A stretch of 54,390 nucleotides of DNA, taken from NCBI GenBank assembly GCA_900317715.1, contig ONHS01000008.1:1-54390 (forward strand), in the 5' to 3' direction. The notes under the pieces are model-generated. The model was given only the letters and a program-made list of their open reading frames with translations, had not been told where the DNA came from and searched no databases. This DNA is from an uncultured Bacteroidales bacterium (GTDB taxonomy: Bacteria; Bacteroidota; Bacteroidia; Bacteroidales; WCHB1-69). A program made the position numbers and the translations under genes. The first letter of the stretch is position 1. Every line of letters begins with the position of its first letter. Below are positions 44,664 through 52,189 of this stretch, in pieces.

Positions 44664-45356
44664 TTACTGTCTGAACGTAACAGGCACCTGATAGTAGCAG
44701 CGCACGGCCTTCCCGTTGTTCTTGCCGGGTTTCCATTTCGGCATGGCCATGACACCACGGACGGCTTCTTTGTCGCATTCAGGGAAGAGCGGCACTTTGA
44801 CCTTGGCGTTGCTCACGCGACCGTCCTTTTCCACAACGAACTCGATGAGCACGGTGCCGGTGATACCCGTGTTGCGGGCCACCTCAGGATATTGGATTTC
44901 GCGGGTGAGGAAAGCGTTCAAAGCTTCGGAGCCGCCAGGAAATTCGGGCATCTCCTCGGTGTATGCCTCCGGGGGTTCCTCGCCGGTCAATTCTTCCACC
45001 AGCTCGACTTCAGGTTCCACAATGTCCGGGATGATCTCATCTGGTGAAACGTCAACATCAAATAACGAGATGTCCATGTCCACATGCACGTTATCGTCCA
45101 CAATTTTGATAATCACCTCTTGTTGAGGTTGTTGTTGAGGGGGTGGTGGGGGTGGGGTTTGGTCGGTGGCGATGACATTATCATCCACAACCGTGATGAA
45201 ATCATCATCCATCAATTCAAAAGCGGGTGCCCTGTCCTCGCTGGCGAAAAGCTCAAAACCAGCATACACAAGAGCAAAAACCACCATGAATCCAACCAAC
45301 ACAAAAAGTCCGCGTTTGTTTTCAAGATTACCCTTGTCTGTTTTCTTTGTAACCAT
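44664..45356 (-). CDS. TonB-family energy transducer (copy 1)
   Basis: The protein has 230 residues. A cytosolic charged start (TKKTDKGNLENKRG) is followed by one membrane anchor (LFVLVGFMVVFALVYAGF, about 15-32), a proline/glutamine-rich periplasmic stretch (TPPPPPPQQQPQQ, about 67-80) and an acidic linker. The C-terminal TonB domain runs from MPEFPGGSEALNAF to PVTFRQ. It would pass energy from ExbB/ExbD to outer-membrane receptors, or belong to the PxxGG-type TonB-like proteins common in Bacteroidota. The neighbouring gene (45583) is a close paralogue with a near-identical C-terminal domain. No exbB/exbD genes are present. The promoter is not clear. Confidence 0.9.
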   Translation of the reverse strand: MVTKKTDKGNLENKRGLFVLVGFMVVFALVYAGFELFASEDRAPAFELMDDDFITVVDDNVIATDQTPPPPPPQQQPQQEVIIKIVDDNVHVDMDISLFDVDVSPDEIIPDIVEPEVELVEELTGEEPPEAYTEEMPEFPGGSEALNAFLTREIQYPEVARNTGITGTVLIEFVVEKDGRVSNAKVKVPLFPECDKEAVRGVMAMPKWKPGKNNGKAVRCYYQVPVTFRQ

Positions 45357-45446
45357 TTTTTTGTGTTTTTAGGTGAAACATTATTGTTCTGCAATATTAC
45401 TTGCTTTATTAGAACAACGCAGACGTAATAAAAAATATTGTATAAA

Positions 45447-45478
45447 AAAAAAAGGAACCCGAATGGATTCCTCTTTTT
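45447..45478 (-). terminator. Terminator of the second tonB gene
   Basis: The stem AAAAAGGAA...TTCCTCTTTTT surrounds a GGAACCCGAATGGATTCC core. It strongly resembles the terminator after copy 1 (GGAAACCCAAACGGATTTCC core), so the terminators appear to have been duplicated along with the genes. Confidence 0.7.
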
Positions 45479-45486
45479 ATTTTAAA

Positions 45487-45585
45487 AGTTTAGGGTTTAA
45501 GGTTTAGCGTTTAGTGTTTAGGGATTAAAGCTGATCTGTTCTGATGCCTTAAACCTTAAACTATAAACTATAAACCTTAAACTTA
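45487..45585. repeat. Paired inverted heptamer tracts after tonB copy 2
   Basis: 45487-45528 has units GTTTAGG/GTTTAAG/GTTTAGC. 45546-45585 has CCTTAAA/CTATAAA units, the inverse, which on the gene strand read GTTTAAG/GTTTATA beginning directly at the TAA stop. The two arms could form a long imperfect hairpin. Confidence 0.8.
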
Positions 45586-46272
45586 TTGTCTGAAGGTGAC
45601 AGGCACTTGATAGAAACAACGTACAGGCTTACCCATGTTCTTACCGGGTTTCCATTTCGGCATGGCCATGACACCGCGGACAGCTTCCTTGTCGCACTCA
45701 GGGAACAACGGAACTTTGACCTTGGCGTTACTCACACGACCGTCCTTCTCGACGACGAACTCGATCAGCACGGTACCAGTGATACCATTGTTACGAGCCA
45801 CTTCAGGATATTGGATCTCGCGGGTCAGGAATGCGTTCAAAGCTTCAGGACCGCCGGGATATTCAGGCATTTCCTCGGTGAACATCATCGGGGGTTCATC
45901 CTCTGCTGCGTCTTCCACGACTTCGATTTCCTCGTCAGAAACATCGGCAATCACCTCATCTTCCGTGAATTCAACATCAAATGAGAGATCAGTACTCACT
46001 TGGATGTTGTTCTCCACGATGTTAAGCACGACCTCTTGTTGTTGTTGAGGTTGCTCTGGAGGAGGAGGAGGGGTTTGGTCAGTAGCGATGACATCATCAT
46101 CAACGACGGTGATAAAATCATCGTCTGTCAAATCAAGAGCAGCGACCTTGTCCTCGTTGGCGAAAAGCTCGAAACCAGCGTAAACAAGGGCTAAAACCAC
46201 GGCAAATCCGACAAGGAGGAACATTCCTCTCTTGTTTTCCAGATTACCTTTGTCCGTTTTCTTTGCAATCAT
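45583..46272 (-). CDS. TonB-family energy transducer (copy 2)
   Basis: This 229-residue protein has the same plan as copy 1: charged start, one anchor (MFLLVGFAVVLALVYAGFELF), TPPPPPEQPQQQQE stretch, acidic linker and C-terminal TonB domain (MPEYPGGPEALNAFL to VTFRQ). The last 95 residues are almost identical to copy 1, while the linkers differ (for example AEDEPPMMFTEE against TGEEPPEAYTEE). Recent tandem duplication followed by linker divergence explains this. Its own promoter box lies at 46316-46323, about 45 bases upstream. Partner receptors are unknown. Confidence 0.9.
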   Translation of the reverse strand: MIAKKTDKGNLENKRGMFLLVGFAVVLALVYAGFELFANEDKVAALDLTDDDFITVVDDDVIATDQTPPPPPEQPQQQQEVVLNIVENNIQVSTDLSFDVEFTEDEVIADVSDEEIEVVEDAAEDEPPMMFTEEMPEYPGGPEALNAFLTREIQYPEVARNNGITGTVLIEFVVEKDGRVSNAKVKVPLFPECDKEAVRGVMAMPKWKPGKNMGKPVRCFYQVPVTFRQ

Positions 46273-46315
46273 ATCTCTATGTTTTTAACGTTAAAATACA
46301 CTTTTAATCAGTCTG

Positions 46316-46323
46316 CAAAAATA
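46316..46323 (-). promoter_or_regulatory. Promoter -7 box of tonB copy 2
   Basis: TATTTTTG on the minus strand, 43 bases before the start codon. No matching box was found upstream of copy 1. Confidence 0.55.
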
Positions 46324-46383
46324 CTCTTTTTTTCAATACAAAACGATGGGTGTTGAAAAATATTTTGAGAAGGTGTTTTTATT

Positions 46384-46459
46384 TGGCTGTTGGCTGTTAG
46401 CTGTTAGCTGTTGGCTAATAGCTAAAAGCTAAAAGCTAAAAGCCAAAAGCTAATAGCTA
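46384..46459. repeat. Heptamer tract after the GH92 gene
   Basis: The left units are GGCTGTT/AGCTGTT and the right units AGCTAAA/AGCCAAA/AGCTAAT, eleven in all. On the GH92 strand the right part reads TAGCTTT, so TAG recurs every seven bases, starting at the GH92 stop itself (46457-46459). The left and right parts are roughly inverse. Confidence 0.8.
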
Positions 46460-48889
46460 TTCCAGCGAATACGGTTTTTCCGTGAACCACCGTTTGTTCG
46501 GTTTGCTGCCCATCGTAAAAACCAATTCGCCGCCGGCCATGATTTGCTCGTAGGTGATGTAGGCGGTGTGCAGGGGTTGGCCGTTGAGCGTCACCGACTG
46601 GATGTAGCAGTTCTGGTCGCTGACGTTGGGGGCCTTGATGGTCAGGGTGTTGCCGTTTTGCAGATGGAGGACATTCTCGGGCAGGTAGGGCGCGCCGAAG
46701 ACGTACTGGCCGCTGGCGGGACAGACGGGATAGAAGCCCATCGCGCTGAAGATGTACCATGCCGACATCTGGCCGCAATCGTCGTTGCCGCACAGCCCGT
46801 CGAGGTGGTTGCGGTACATCTTGTTCATCACCTCGCGCACGCGCAGCTGCGTATTCCACGGCTGGGAGGTCCACATATAGAGGTACGGAATGTGGTGGCT
46901 GGGCTCGTTGCCGTGCACGTAGCCGCCCAGCATTCCCTCGCGGGTAACATCCTCGGTTTCAGCGAAAAACTTGTCGGGCACGTACATCGTGAAGAGCTCG
47001 TCCAGACGATTCACGAAGACTTTGTCGCCGCCCATGATCTTGATCAAGCCGTTGACATCGTGCGGCACGTAGAACGAGTAGTTCCAGCTGTTGCCCTCGA
47101 TGAAACCCTCGTTGGAGGTGGAGAGCAGGTCAGCGGGCGTCTTCCACGAGCCGTCCTCGTAACGCGCCTGCGCGAAACCCGTCTCGGAATTGAAGACGTT
47201 CTTGAAGTTCAGTGCGCGCTGACGGTAGGACTCCTTCATCTCTTCATATAAGGATGCAATTTTGCCTTTGTCAATCAGATTGTAAATCACCCAATCTTCG
47301 TATGCGTTTTCCAAAGTAATGGAAGTGCCGACAGCTGACTGGTTATAAGGTACATAGCCTAACTTTTTGTAGGTGTCCGTATGGTCATAATAGTTCAGAT
47401 TCGCACTGTTGATCAGATATTCCATCACATTGGTGAGAGCTTCGTACACTTTCACGTTTTCCCCGTGAAAGTTCGGATGATGGCAAAGATAGTTGTCCGC
47501 CACCGCCGACACACCGTGGTAGCCGATCATACACCAGTTCTCGTTTCCGGCATGGCTCCATATCGGAAGGACATGGTGCACACTCTGCTCAGCATGGTCA
47601 ATCATGGAGGAAACCATATCGCAAGCAGCCTTCGGTTCGATAATGTTCAGCAGCGGATGTTCAGCGCGGTAGGTGTCCCACAACGAGAAAATCGTGTAGT
47701 TGACATATCCTTTGTTGTTTTGGTGGATGTTGTGGTCCACCCCACGATATTGCCCATCAACATCTTGATAGATAGAGGGATTAATCATCGTGTGGTAGAG
47801 CGAAGTGTAGAACATCGCGAGTTGGTCGGGGGTGCCTTTGGCATCGTAGATTCCCAATTTGTCGTTCCAGGCTTGCTTTGTCAGTTGATATATCTTGTCA
47901 AAAGAGAGAAGGGCCTTCGTCGTAGTGGTAAATTCGGTTGGGTTAAGTTGGCCTCCATCTAATCCCAGCACCTGAACAACGCGTTCTTTAGTGGTTTCGG
48001 CCAGCAAGTTGAGTTCTGCTCCTTCTGTGCTGACAGCGGAAAGCGCCACCTGCACTTCTAACACAGGATCATTGTCGTCTTCGAACTCTAACCAAGCTAC
48101 CACCTTGCGCCCAGCCATTTCTGGGAAATTGTGGTTGAGGTCGAAACGGCGCCAGAAGCCGTTATAGTCCTGTTTTCCGAAATCCTGATAACCATAATTC
48201 TTCACCTCTTTGCTGAACTGGATGGTGAAATAGACATAATTCTCTCTTGCCCAGCCGTTGGTGATGCGGTAGCCGGTCATCGTGTAGGGGTCTTCCATCC
48301 GCAAGGAGGCCCATAGCACCTTGCCGTCGTAGTTGTAGAGACAGTGGTTGAGATCGACGATGAGCTTCTGGGTCTCGCCTTTGGGGTACGTGTATTTGTG
48401 GATGCCGCAGTGCGGGGTGGCGGTGAGCTGCACGAGGATATCGTCGTCGCTGAGGCGCACCTCGTAGTAGCCGGGCGAAGCCTTCTCGGTGGCGTGGCTG
48501 AAGCGTGAGCGGTAGCCGCCATCGGGGTTGTCGGCAGTGCCGGGATTAAGCTGCACCTCGCCGGTGAAGGGCATCAGCAGGATGTCGCCCATGTCGGAGT
48601 GGCCGGTGCCGCTGAAGTGGGTGTGGCTGAAACCCACGATGGTCTTGTCGCGGTACTGGTAGCCGGCGCAGTAGTCATAGACGCCCGGCTGGTACTTTCC
48701 GTTGATGTTGTGGGGGATGGTGTCCGTGTCGGGACTCACCTGCACGCCCCCGAAGGGGTAGCACGCGCCAGGAAAGGTGTGCCCCATGCCGTTGGTCCCG
48801 ATCATCGGGTTAACATACTGGGTATAATCGCGTTGCGCGGTAGCGGAAATCATGGCGAGGAGAATTATGGGGGTTAGAAGGTTTCTCAT
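46457..48889 (-). CDS. Alpha-mannosidase, glycoside hydrolase family 92, secreted
   Basis: About 810 residues from ATG 48889 (MRNLLTPIILLAMISATAQ, a signal peptide). A longer frame to 48913 would run into the promoter box and is rejected. GH92 enzymes are calcium-dependent inverting exo-alpha-mannosidases acting on N-glycans or yeast mannan. The N-terminal beta-sandwich opens YVNPMIGTNGMGHTFPGACYPFG. The (alpha/alpha)6 barrel includes FSLWDTYRAEHPLL, AVGTSITLENAYEDW, EGNSWNYSFYVPHDV, HGNEPSHHIPYLY and GNDDCGQMSAWYIFSAMGFYPV, where catalytic Glu and Asp residues lie in this family. It is not linked to SusC/D genes. ManA at 7941 could process the released mannose after phosphorylation. Confidence 0.95.
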   Translation of the reverse strand: MRNLLTPIILLAMISATAQRDYTQYVNPMIGTNGMGHTFPGACYPFGGVQVSPDTDTIPHNINGKYQPGVYDYCAGYQYRDKTIVGFSHTHFSGTGHSDMGDILLMPFTGEVQLNPGTADNPDGGYRSRFSHATEKASPGYYEVRLSDDDILVQLTATPHCGIHKYTYPKGETQKLIVDLNHCLYNYDGKVLWASLRMEDPYTMTGYRITNGWARENYVYFTIQFSKEVKNYGYQDFGKQDYNGFWRRFDLNHNFPEMAGRKVVAWLEFEDDNDPVLEVQVALSAVSTEGAELNLLAETTKERVVQVLGLDGGQLNPTEFTTTTKALLSFDKIYQLTKQAWNDKLGIYDAKGTPDQLAMFYTSLYHTMINPSIYQDVDGQYRGVDHNIHQNNKGYVNYTIFSLWDTYRAEHPLLNIIEPKAACDMVSSMIDHAEQSVHHVLPIWSHAGNENWCMIGYHGVSAVADNYLCHHPNFHGENVKVYEALTNVMEYLINSANLNYYDHTDTYKKLGYVPYNQSAVGTSITLENAYEDWVIYNLIDKGKIASLYEEMKESYRQRALNFKNVFNSETGFAQARYEDGSWKTPADLLSTSNEGFIEGNSWNYSFYVPHDVNGLIKIMGGDKVFVNRLDELFTMYVPDKFFAETEDVTREGMLGGYVHGNEPSHHIPYLYMWTSQPWNTQLRVREVMNKMYRNHLDGLCGNDDCGQMSAWYIFSAMGFYPVCPASGQYVFGAPYLPENVLHLQNGNTLTIKAPNVSDQNCYIQSVTLNGQPLHTAYITYEQIMAGGELVFTMGSKPNKRWFTEKPYSLE

Positions 48890-48910
48890 ATTTTTCGGGA
48901 TTTTGAGCGG

Positions 48911-48918
48911 CAAAGATA
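48911..48918 (-). promoter_or_regulatory. Promoter -7 box of the GH92 gene
   Basis: TATCTTTG on the minus strand, 22 bases before the ATG at 48889. Its -33 region is occupied by a heptamer tract (48922-48956). Confidence 0.6.
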
Positions 48919-48921
48919 CGA

Positions 48922-48956
48922 TTTTTAGTTAGCAGTTAGTAGTTAGCAGTTAAGGG
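48922..48956. repeat. Heptamer tract between divergent GH92 and small secreted protein genes
   Basis: Units TTAGCAG/TTAGTAG, about four to five. This is one of the two tracts located at gene 5' ends rather than 3' ends. Confidence 0.75.
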
Positions 48957-48983
48957 GGGAAACGGGGCAATAGATAATTATTT

Positions 48984-48991
48984 TATTTTTG
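48984..48991 (+). promoter_or_regulatory. Promoter -7 box of the small secreted protein gene
   Basis: TATTTTTG, giving a leader of about 95 bases before the ATG at 49093. Confidence 0.6.
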
Positions 48992-48997
48992 CGCTCT

Positions 48998-49042
48998 CAT
49001 ATTCCAATCCTGTTTTAGAGACTTCGCGGGATTGGGAGTATG
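48998..49042 (+). promoter_or_regulatory. 5' leader hairpin of the small secreted protein gene
   Basis: CCAATCC (49004-49010) pairs with GGATTGG (49029-49035). CATATT on the outside pairs with GAGTATG with one bulged base. The stem is about 13 bp with an 18-base loop, at the very start of the predicted transcript. Its role in RNA stability or regulation is only inferred. Confidence 0.5.
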
Positions 49043-49092
49043 ATGTAACAAATTGAATAACAGAAGTCTTCTCAATAAAAACGATAACAATT

Positions 49093-49638
49093 ATGAAACG
49101 TGTCATTTTGTCATTTACCATCCTTGTGTTTGCTGTCACCGCATGGAGCCAAAGTGGGTCAAAAACAAAATCTTTCTCATGGCAGGGGCTTTCGATGAGC
49201 TATCCGGACAACTATGTCATCACAGACAAGGAATACGATCGTCAAGAGAAAACCTATACCTTTATCTGCACGACCCCCGATGATGTTGATGCCGTCTCGA
49301 TGGCCACTATCAGTTTCTCGAAAAACTTAGCAAAAGACCTTTCCACAAGTCTCGCCCGGAAAGTCTTTTTCAACGATATCATACCTGCTATCGTTTCCGA
49401 GTTAGAGTCAGGGGAGGATTCGTTCAAGTCTCTAAAGACTGGCGATATTAAGGAGTTTCCCATACCTTATTCCAATGTTTCCACGGATTACACCGCTAAA
49501 ATAGAGAGTGTTGATATTCAAGGAAGAATTGTGGTATTTGTGGAGAAGGATTTTATTGTCTCCTGCATTCTAATCGCAGACTCTCCAGAGCGCGTGCAGG
49601 AACTTGACGAGATCATCAAAACCATCACCGTGAAATAA
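49093..49638 (+). CDS. Small secreted protein of unknown function
   Basis: This 181-residue protein has a signal peptide (MKRVILSFTILVFAVTAWSQ). The mature part starts KTKSFSWQGLSMSYPDNYVITDKEY, a pattern seen in small lipocalin-like or PsbP-like folds (the PDNYVI turn). It contains VSMATISFSKNLAKDLS and ends with ERVQELDEIIKTITVK, resembling the tail of short DUF-type proteins where a final helix packs on a sheet. No metal or catalytic motif is seen. It is divergent from the GH92 gene and preceded by a structured leader. I cannot assign a function. Confidence 0.7.
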   Translation: MKRVILSFTILVFAVTAWSQSGSKTKSFSWQGLSMSYPDNYVITDKEYDRQEKTYTFICTTPDDVDAVSMATISFSKNLAKDLSTSLARKVFFNDIIPAIVSELESGEDSFKSLKTGDIKEFPIPYSNVSTDYTAKIESVDIQGRIVVFVEKDFIVSCILIADSPERVQELDEIIKTITVK

Positions 49639-49708
49639 CGGAGTCTTTTGGGCTTTCCTCGACAGGTATCTGTTTCGTGGGGAAAAGGTGATTGTTATAA
49701 TCTTTATG

Positions 49709-49827
49709 TATTTTTGCATTTCAGTTTTTCCGTTACGGAAATTATGTAATGAATGATATTACGCGCAGATCCGCGTAATACGTGGAGATAAAATAATCTC
49801 CGCGTATCGCTCGTATCTTCACGTATT
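49709..49827 (+). ncRNA. Candidate structured RNA or palindromic element with its own promoter
   Basis: A TATTTTTG promoter-like box lies at 49709-49716 with no downstream gene on its strand for 2.4 kb. Perfect or near-perfect stems follow: TTTCCGT/ACGGAAA around 49728-49743, ATTACGCG (49758-49765) with CGCGTAAT (49772-49779), ACGTGGAGAT (49780-49789) with ATCTCCGCGT (49796-49805), and AATACGTG (49777-49784) with CACGTATT (49820-49827). The alternation of pairings resembles a small structured RNA or a REP-like composite. Transcription has not been shown. It may simply be the 3' flank of the secreted protein gene. Confidence 0.35.
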
Positions 49828-49832
49828 ATTTC

Positions 49833-49867
49833 ATCATTCTGCATTCATCATTCTACATTCTACATTC
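49833..49867. repeat. Heptamer tract overlapping the end of the propeller-like gene
   Basis: Five units (ATCATTC, TGCATTC, TACATTC) on the plus strand. The gene's TAG stop (49860-49862) lies within the TACATTC units, read on its strand as GAATGTA. Confidence 0.8.
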
Positions 49868-51905
49868 TCACCACCTTCCTCACCACGCTCACTCCTCGGT
49901 TGAAGTTGATCTTCACGAGGTATGTGCCGGAGGGATAGGGCGAGAGGTCGATTTCGGGTACGTCCGTGCCGTGGGGCGAATCCAGGAGGGTGGCCAGTTT
50001 GCGGCCCTGAAGGTCGAGCAGCTCGATGCTGCGGTAGCCGTACATGTAGCCGCACACGGTGGTCTGTCCGTCCGTGGGGTTGGGATAGAGGTAGATCTCG
50101 CGCTCGCGGTTCTGGTAATACTCGTCGATGCCCACGGAGTCGTCGGGGACGAAGGGCTGGGTGAACTCGGGGTTATGATACAAAGCGATGACCGCGCTGC
50201 TCAGCCCGGGACTGTAACAATCGGCCGTCACATCGTTACTGAAGGTAACGGGAGCGCGTGCAGTCAAGGAGACTGCTATGTAACCATTCTCATTTGCAAC
50301 GAGACCTTCGGATAACTCTATGTCTGTGTAAACAGCTTGAATAGTGTCTGCGGAAATAAACAGGCCGTCATCGCGCCAGGTTGTCAACTGATGGCATGTC
50401 AAGGTCACCTGATTGTTTTCACTCTCACCCGAAGTGTTCAGAGCAAACACCCTGTTGTTGATACAAGCGGGGGCGTTAACTGGCCATACATTGCCTTTTG
50501 CGTGCATAATTCCTGAATTAACAAAAGCACCCGTCGTTTTATCATATTTGACAAAAAAACCGATAGCTCGCTCTTGCTGATAGTGAGGGAGATAATTAGA
50601 CTCATTGTCAAAATAGACAAGCGCGCCATTCTCTTCGTAATAGGATGCTGCACCATTCAAATACAAATAATTGCCATGCAGGCAGTTTCTTTCCCATACT
50701 GCAGATGCTCGATTACTACCTTCAGAAGAACCTCTTGTATATATTTGGTTGCACCATTGCACTTCTCCCTGTGGGTTGTATTTGATTAAATAGTTCAACC
50801 TTTGTGCCGAACTCATATCCTGAATGGTGGCATAATGCGTGCTGTCCCAATAGATATGAATGGGATATTGGTGCAGGTTGCCGCCATGGTCACTCGAAGA
50901 CATAGTAATCTTTATATATCCTGACACATACATGTTATCTTGTTCGTCAAACGAAAGGCCTTCCACAAAAGGTGAAAAACTTGGGTAAATGCTGTCATAA
51001 GTGAATTCCCAAGACGAGGCAATGCCTTACGTATGTTCAATCATCAGGCGGGCGAATTCCAACTCCCAGTTGGGTGCAAATTTATAGACCATGACATTGA
51101 AACGAGGTTGTTCATTGCAAGAACCTCCAGGAAGATACAAGTCAATTGTTCTGTTGGTATCCCCATCTATAACGATTGTGTAGGGATTGTTCTCTTCACC
51201 TGTATAGTAGAACCTTGCAAACAGATGCACATTGCCCATATCATCCACATGCATAGGGGTTCTGTATCGACGTCCGATACATAAAGGCAAAACTTGTCTT
51301 AATTCGCCAAAAATTAATTCTCTGGAATAAGCCTCAATAAAATGACGTTCTTGTACATGACCGTCCAAGTCTAATCGTGCGAAAAACGTCCACCGGCTGT
51401 TCTTGTAAGGCGGTTTCCTTTCAGATTCCGGCAGATTCATGACATCCGCTTTCCTGATTAACGTGTCCAAAAAGAAATTCCAATAGTTGCCGTCCCAAGA
51501 CATACCGGATGCACCTGTGATATAAATGTTGTTTCCTCGCAACTCCATCCACATGGGTTGAGATTCATATCCATCGGACGAAACCATTTTGTACCATAGC
51601 ATATTTCCAGCTGTGTCAAATTTTGCCAACAAAGAGGAAAGGTAGGTGTTGTACGAGACATCTGAATTGCCGGGAAAAGCCAATGCCTGTCCGTCGTAAT
51701 GCGCGTCGGCTCCGACGGAACCATAGACGTAGAGGTTTCCTTCCTCGTCAAAAGCGGTATTCGTGATGAAGTTAAACAATTGATTGACGGCAGCATCTGT
51801 CCCGCTCCAGTAATGCGCCCACTTCCACTCGCCTTGGGCGGAGGCGGTGAGGGTGATGAAAAGGGTGGCGAGGGTGGCCACGAAAAGGGGTAGTTGTTTT
51901 TTCAT
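49860..51905 (-). pseudogene. T9SS-sorted propeller-like secreted protein interrupted by one in-frame stop
   Basis: The frame from ATG 51905 encodes a signal peptide (MKKQLPLFVATLATLFITLTASAQ) and repeats of the type FDEEGNLYVYGSVG...LAKFDTAGNMLWYK, as in SBBP/delta-60 beta-propellers. It stops at TAA 51027-51029 after 292 residues. The same frame continues without loss (GIASSWEFTYDSIYPSF, then GLSFDEQDNMYVSGYIKI) to 49860 and ends in a type A T9SS sorting domain (IYLYPNPTDGQT, GRKLATL, YPSGTYLVKI). Without the TAA it would be one protein of about 681 residues. The stop is at codon 293. A frame read from GTG 50966 would lack a signal peptide, so it is not an independent secreted gene. Nonsense mutation, base-calling error or stop readthrough are all possible. 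Confidence 0.85.
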
Positions 51906-51918
51906 ATTGTTGGGGTTT

Positions 51919-52058
51919 TGGTTTAAGGTTTAGGGTTTAAGGAAATAGGGTCAAGGGCCAAGTTAGTTAGTAGTTAGCAGTTAGCAGGGAGTCGGTGGAT
52001 TTTATCGTATTATCGTCTTTCATCATTCTTAATTCATAATTCTTAATTCTTAATTGTT
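51919..52058. repeat. Mixed heptamer tracts upstream of ileS and the propeller gene
   Basis: Three sub-tracts are visible: GGTTTAA/GGTTTAG units near 51919-51942, TTAGTAG/TTAGCAG units near 51964-51987, and AATTCTT/AATTCAT units at 52024-52058. Unit sequences differ but all have period seven. They lie between divergent genes, an exception to the 3'-end pattern. Confidence 0.7.
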
Positions 52059-52090
52059 TAATCTCCTAACGAAAAAAAGCCCGAATCGTT

Positions 52091-52122
52091 GCAAAAAAAA
52101 GTGCGATTTTTTGCGTCTCTAC
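52091..52122. repeat. Hairpin and REP-like half site before the ileS promoter
   Basis: GCAAAAAA (52091-52098) pairs with TTTTTTGC (52107-52114). GCGTCTCTAC at 52113-52122 equals one arm of the palindrome at 3162-3189. It lies 32 bases upstream of the ileS -7 box. Confidence 0.45.
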
Positions 52123-52153
52123 AATTCCCGACTTCCCAATCCCCAAAAAATTG

Positions 52154-52161
52154 TATCTTTG
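52154..52161 (+). promoter_or_regulatory. Promoter -7 box of ileS
   Basis: TATCTTTG, 28 bases before the ATG at 52190. No T-box-like leader is seen. Confidence 0.65.
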
Positions 52162-52189
52162 CAAGTTTTTTGGAAAAATCTATACTTCG

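Noticed and set aside
45487..45528. GTTTAGG units resemble telomeric repeats
   Set aside because: They are short, degenerate, internal to the chromosome and one of many unit types of the same period.
49860..50966. Treating the sorting-domain half as a separate gene starting at GTG 50966
   Set aside because: It has no signal peptide, and the preceding 60 bases in the same frame encode protein-like sequence back to the TAA, so it is the 3' part of the gene starting at 51905.
51906..52189. tRNA or T-box riboswitch before ileS
   Set aside because: No cloverleaf, anticodon arm or T-box motif was seen. The gap is filled by heptamer tracts, one hairpin and the promoter.
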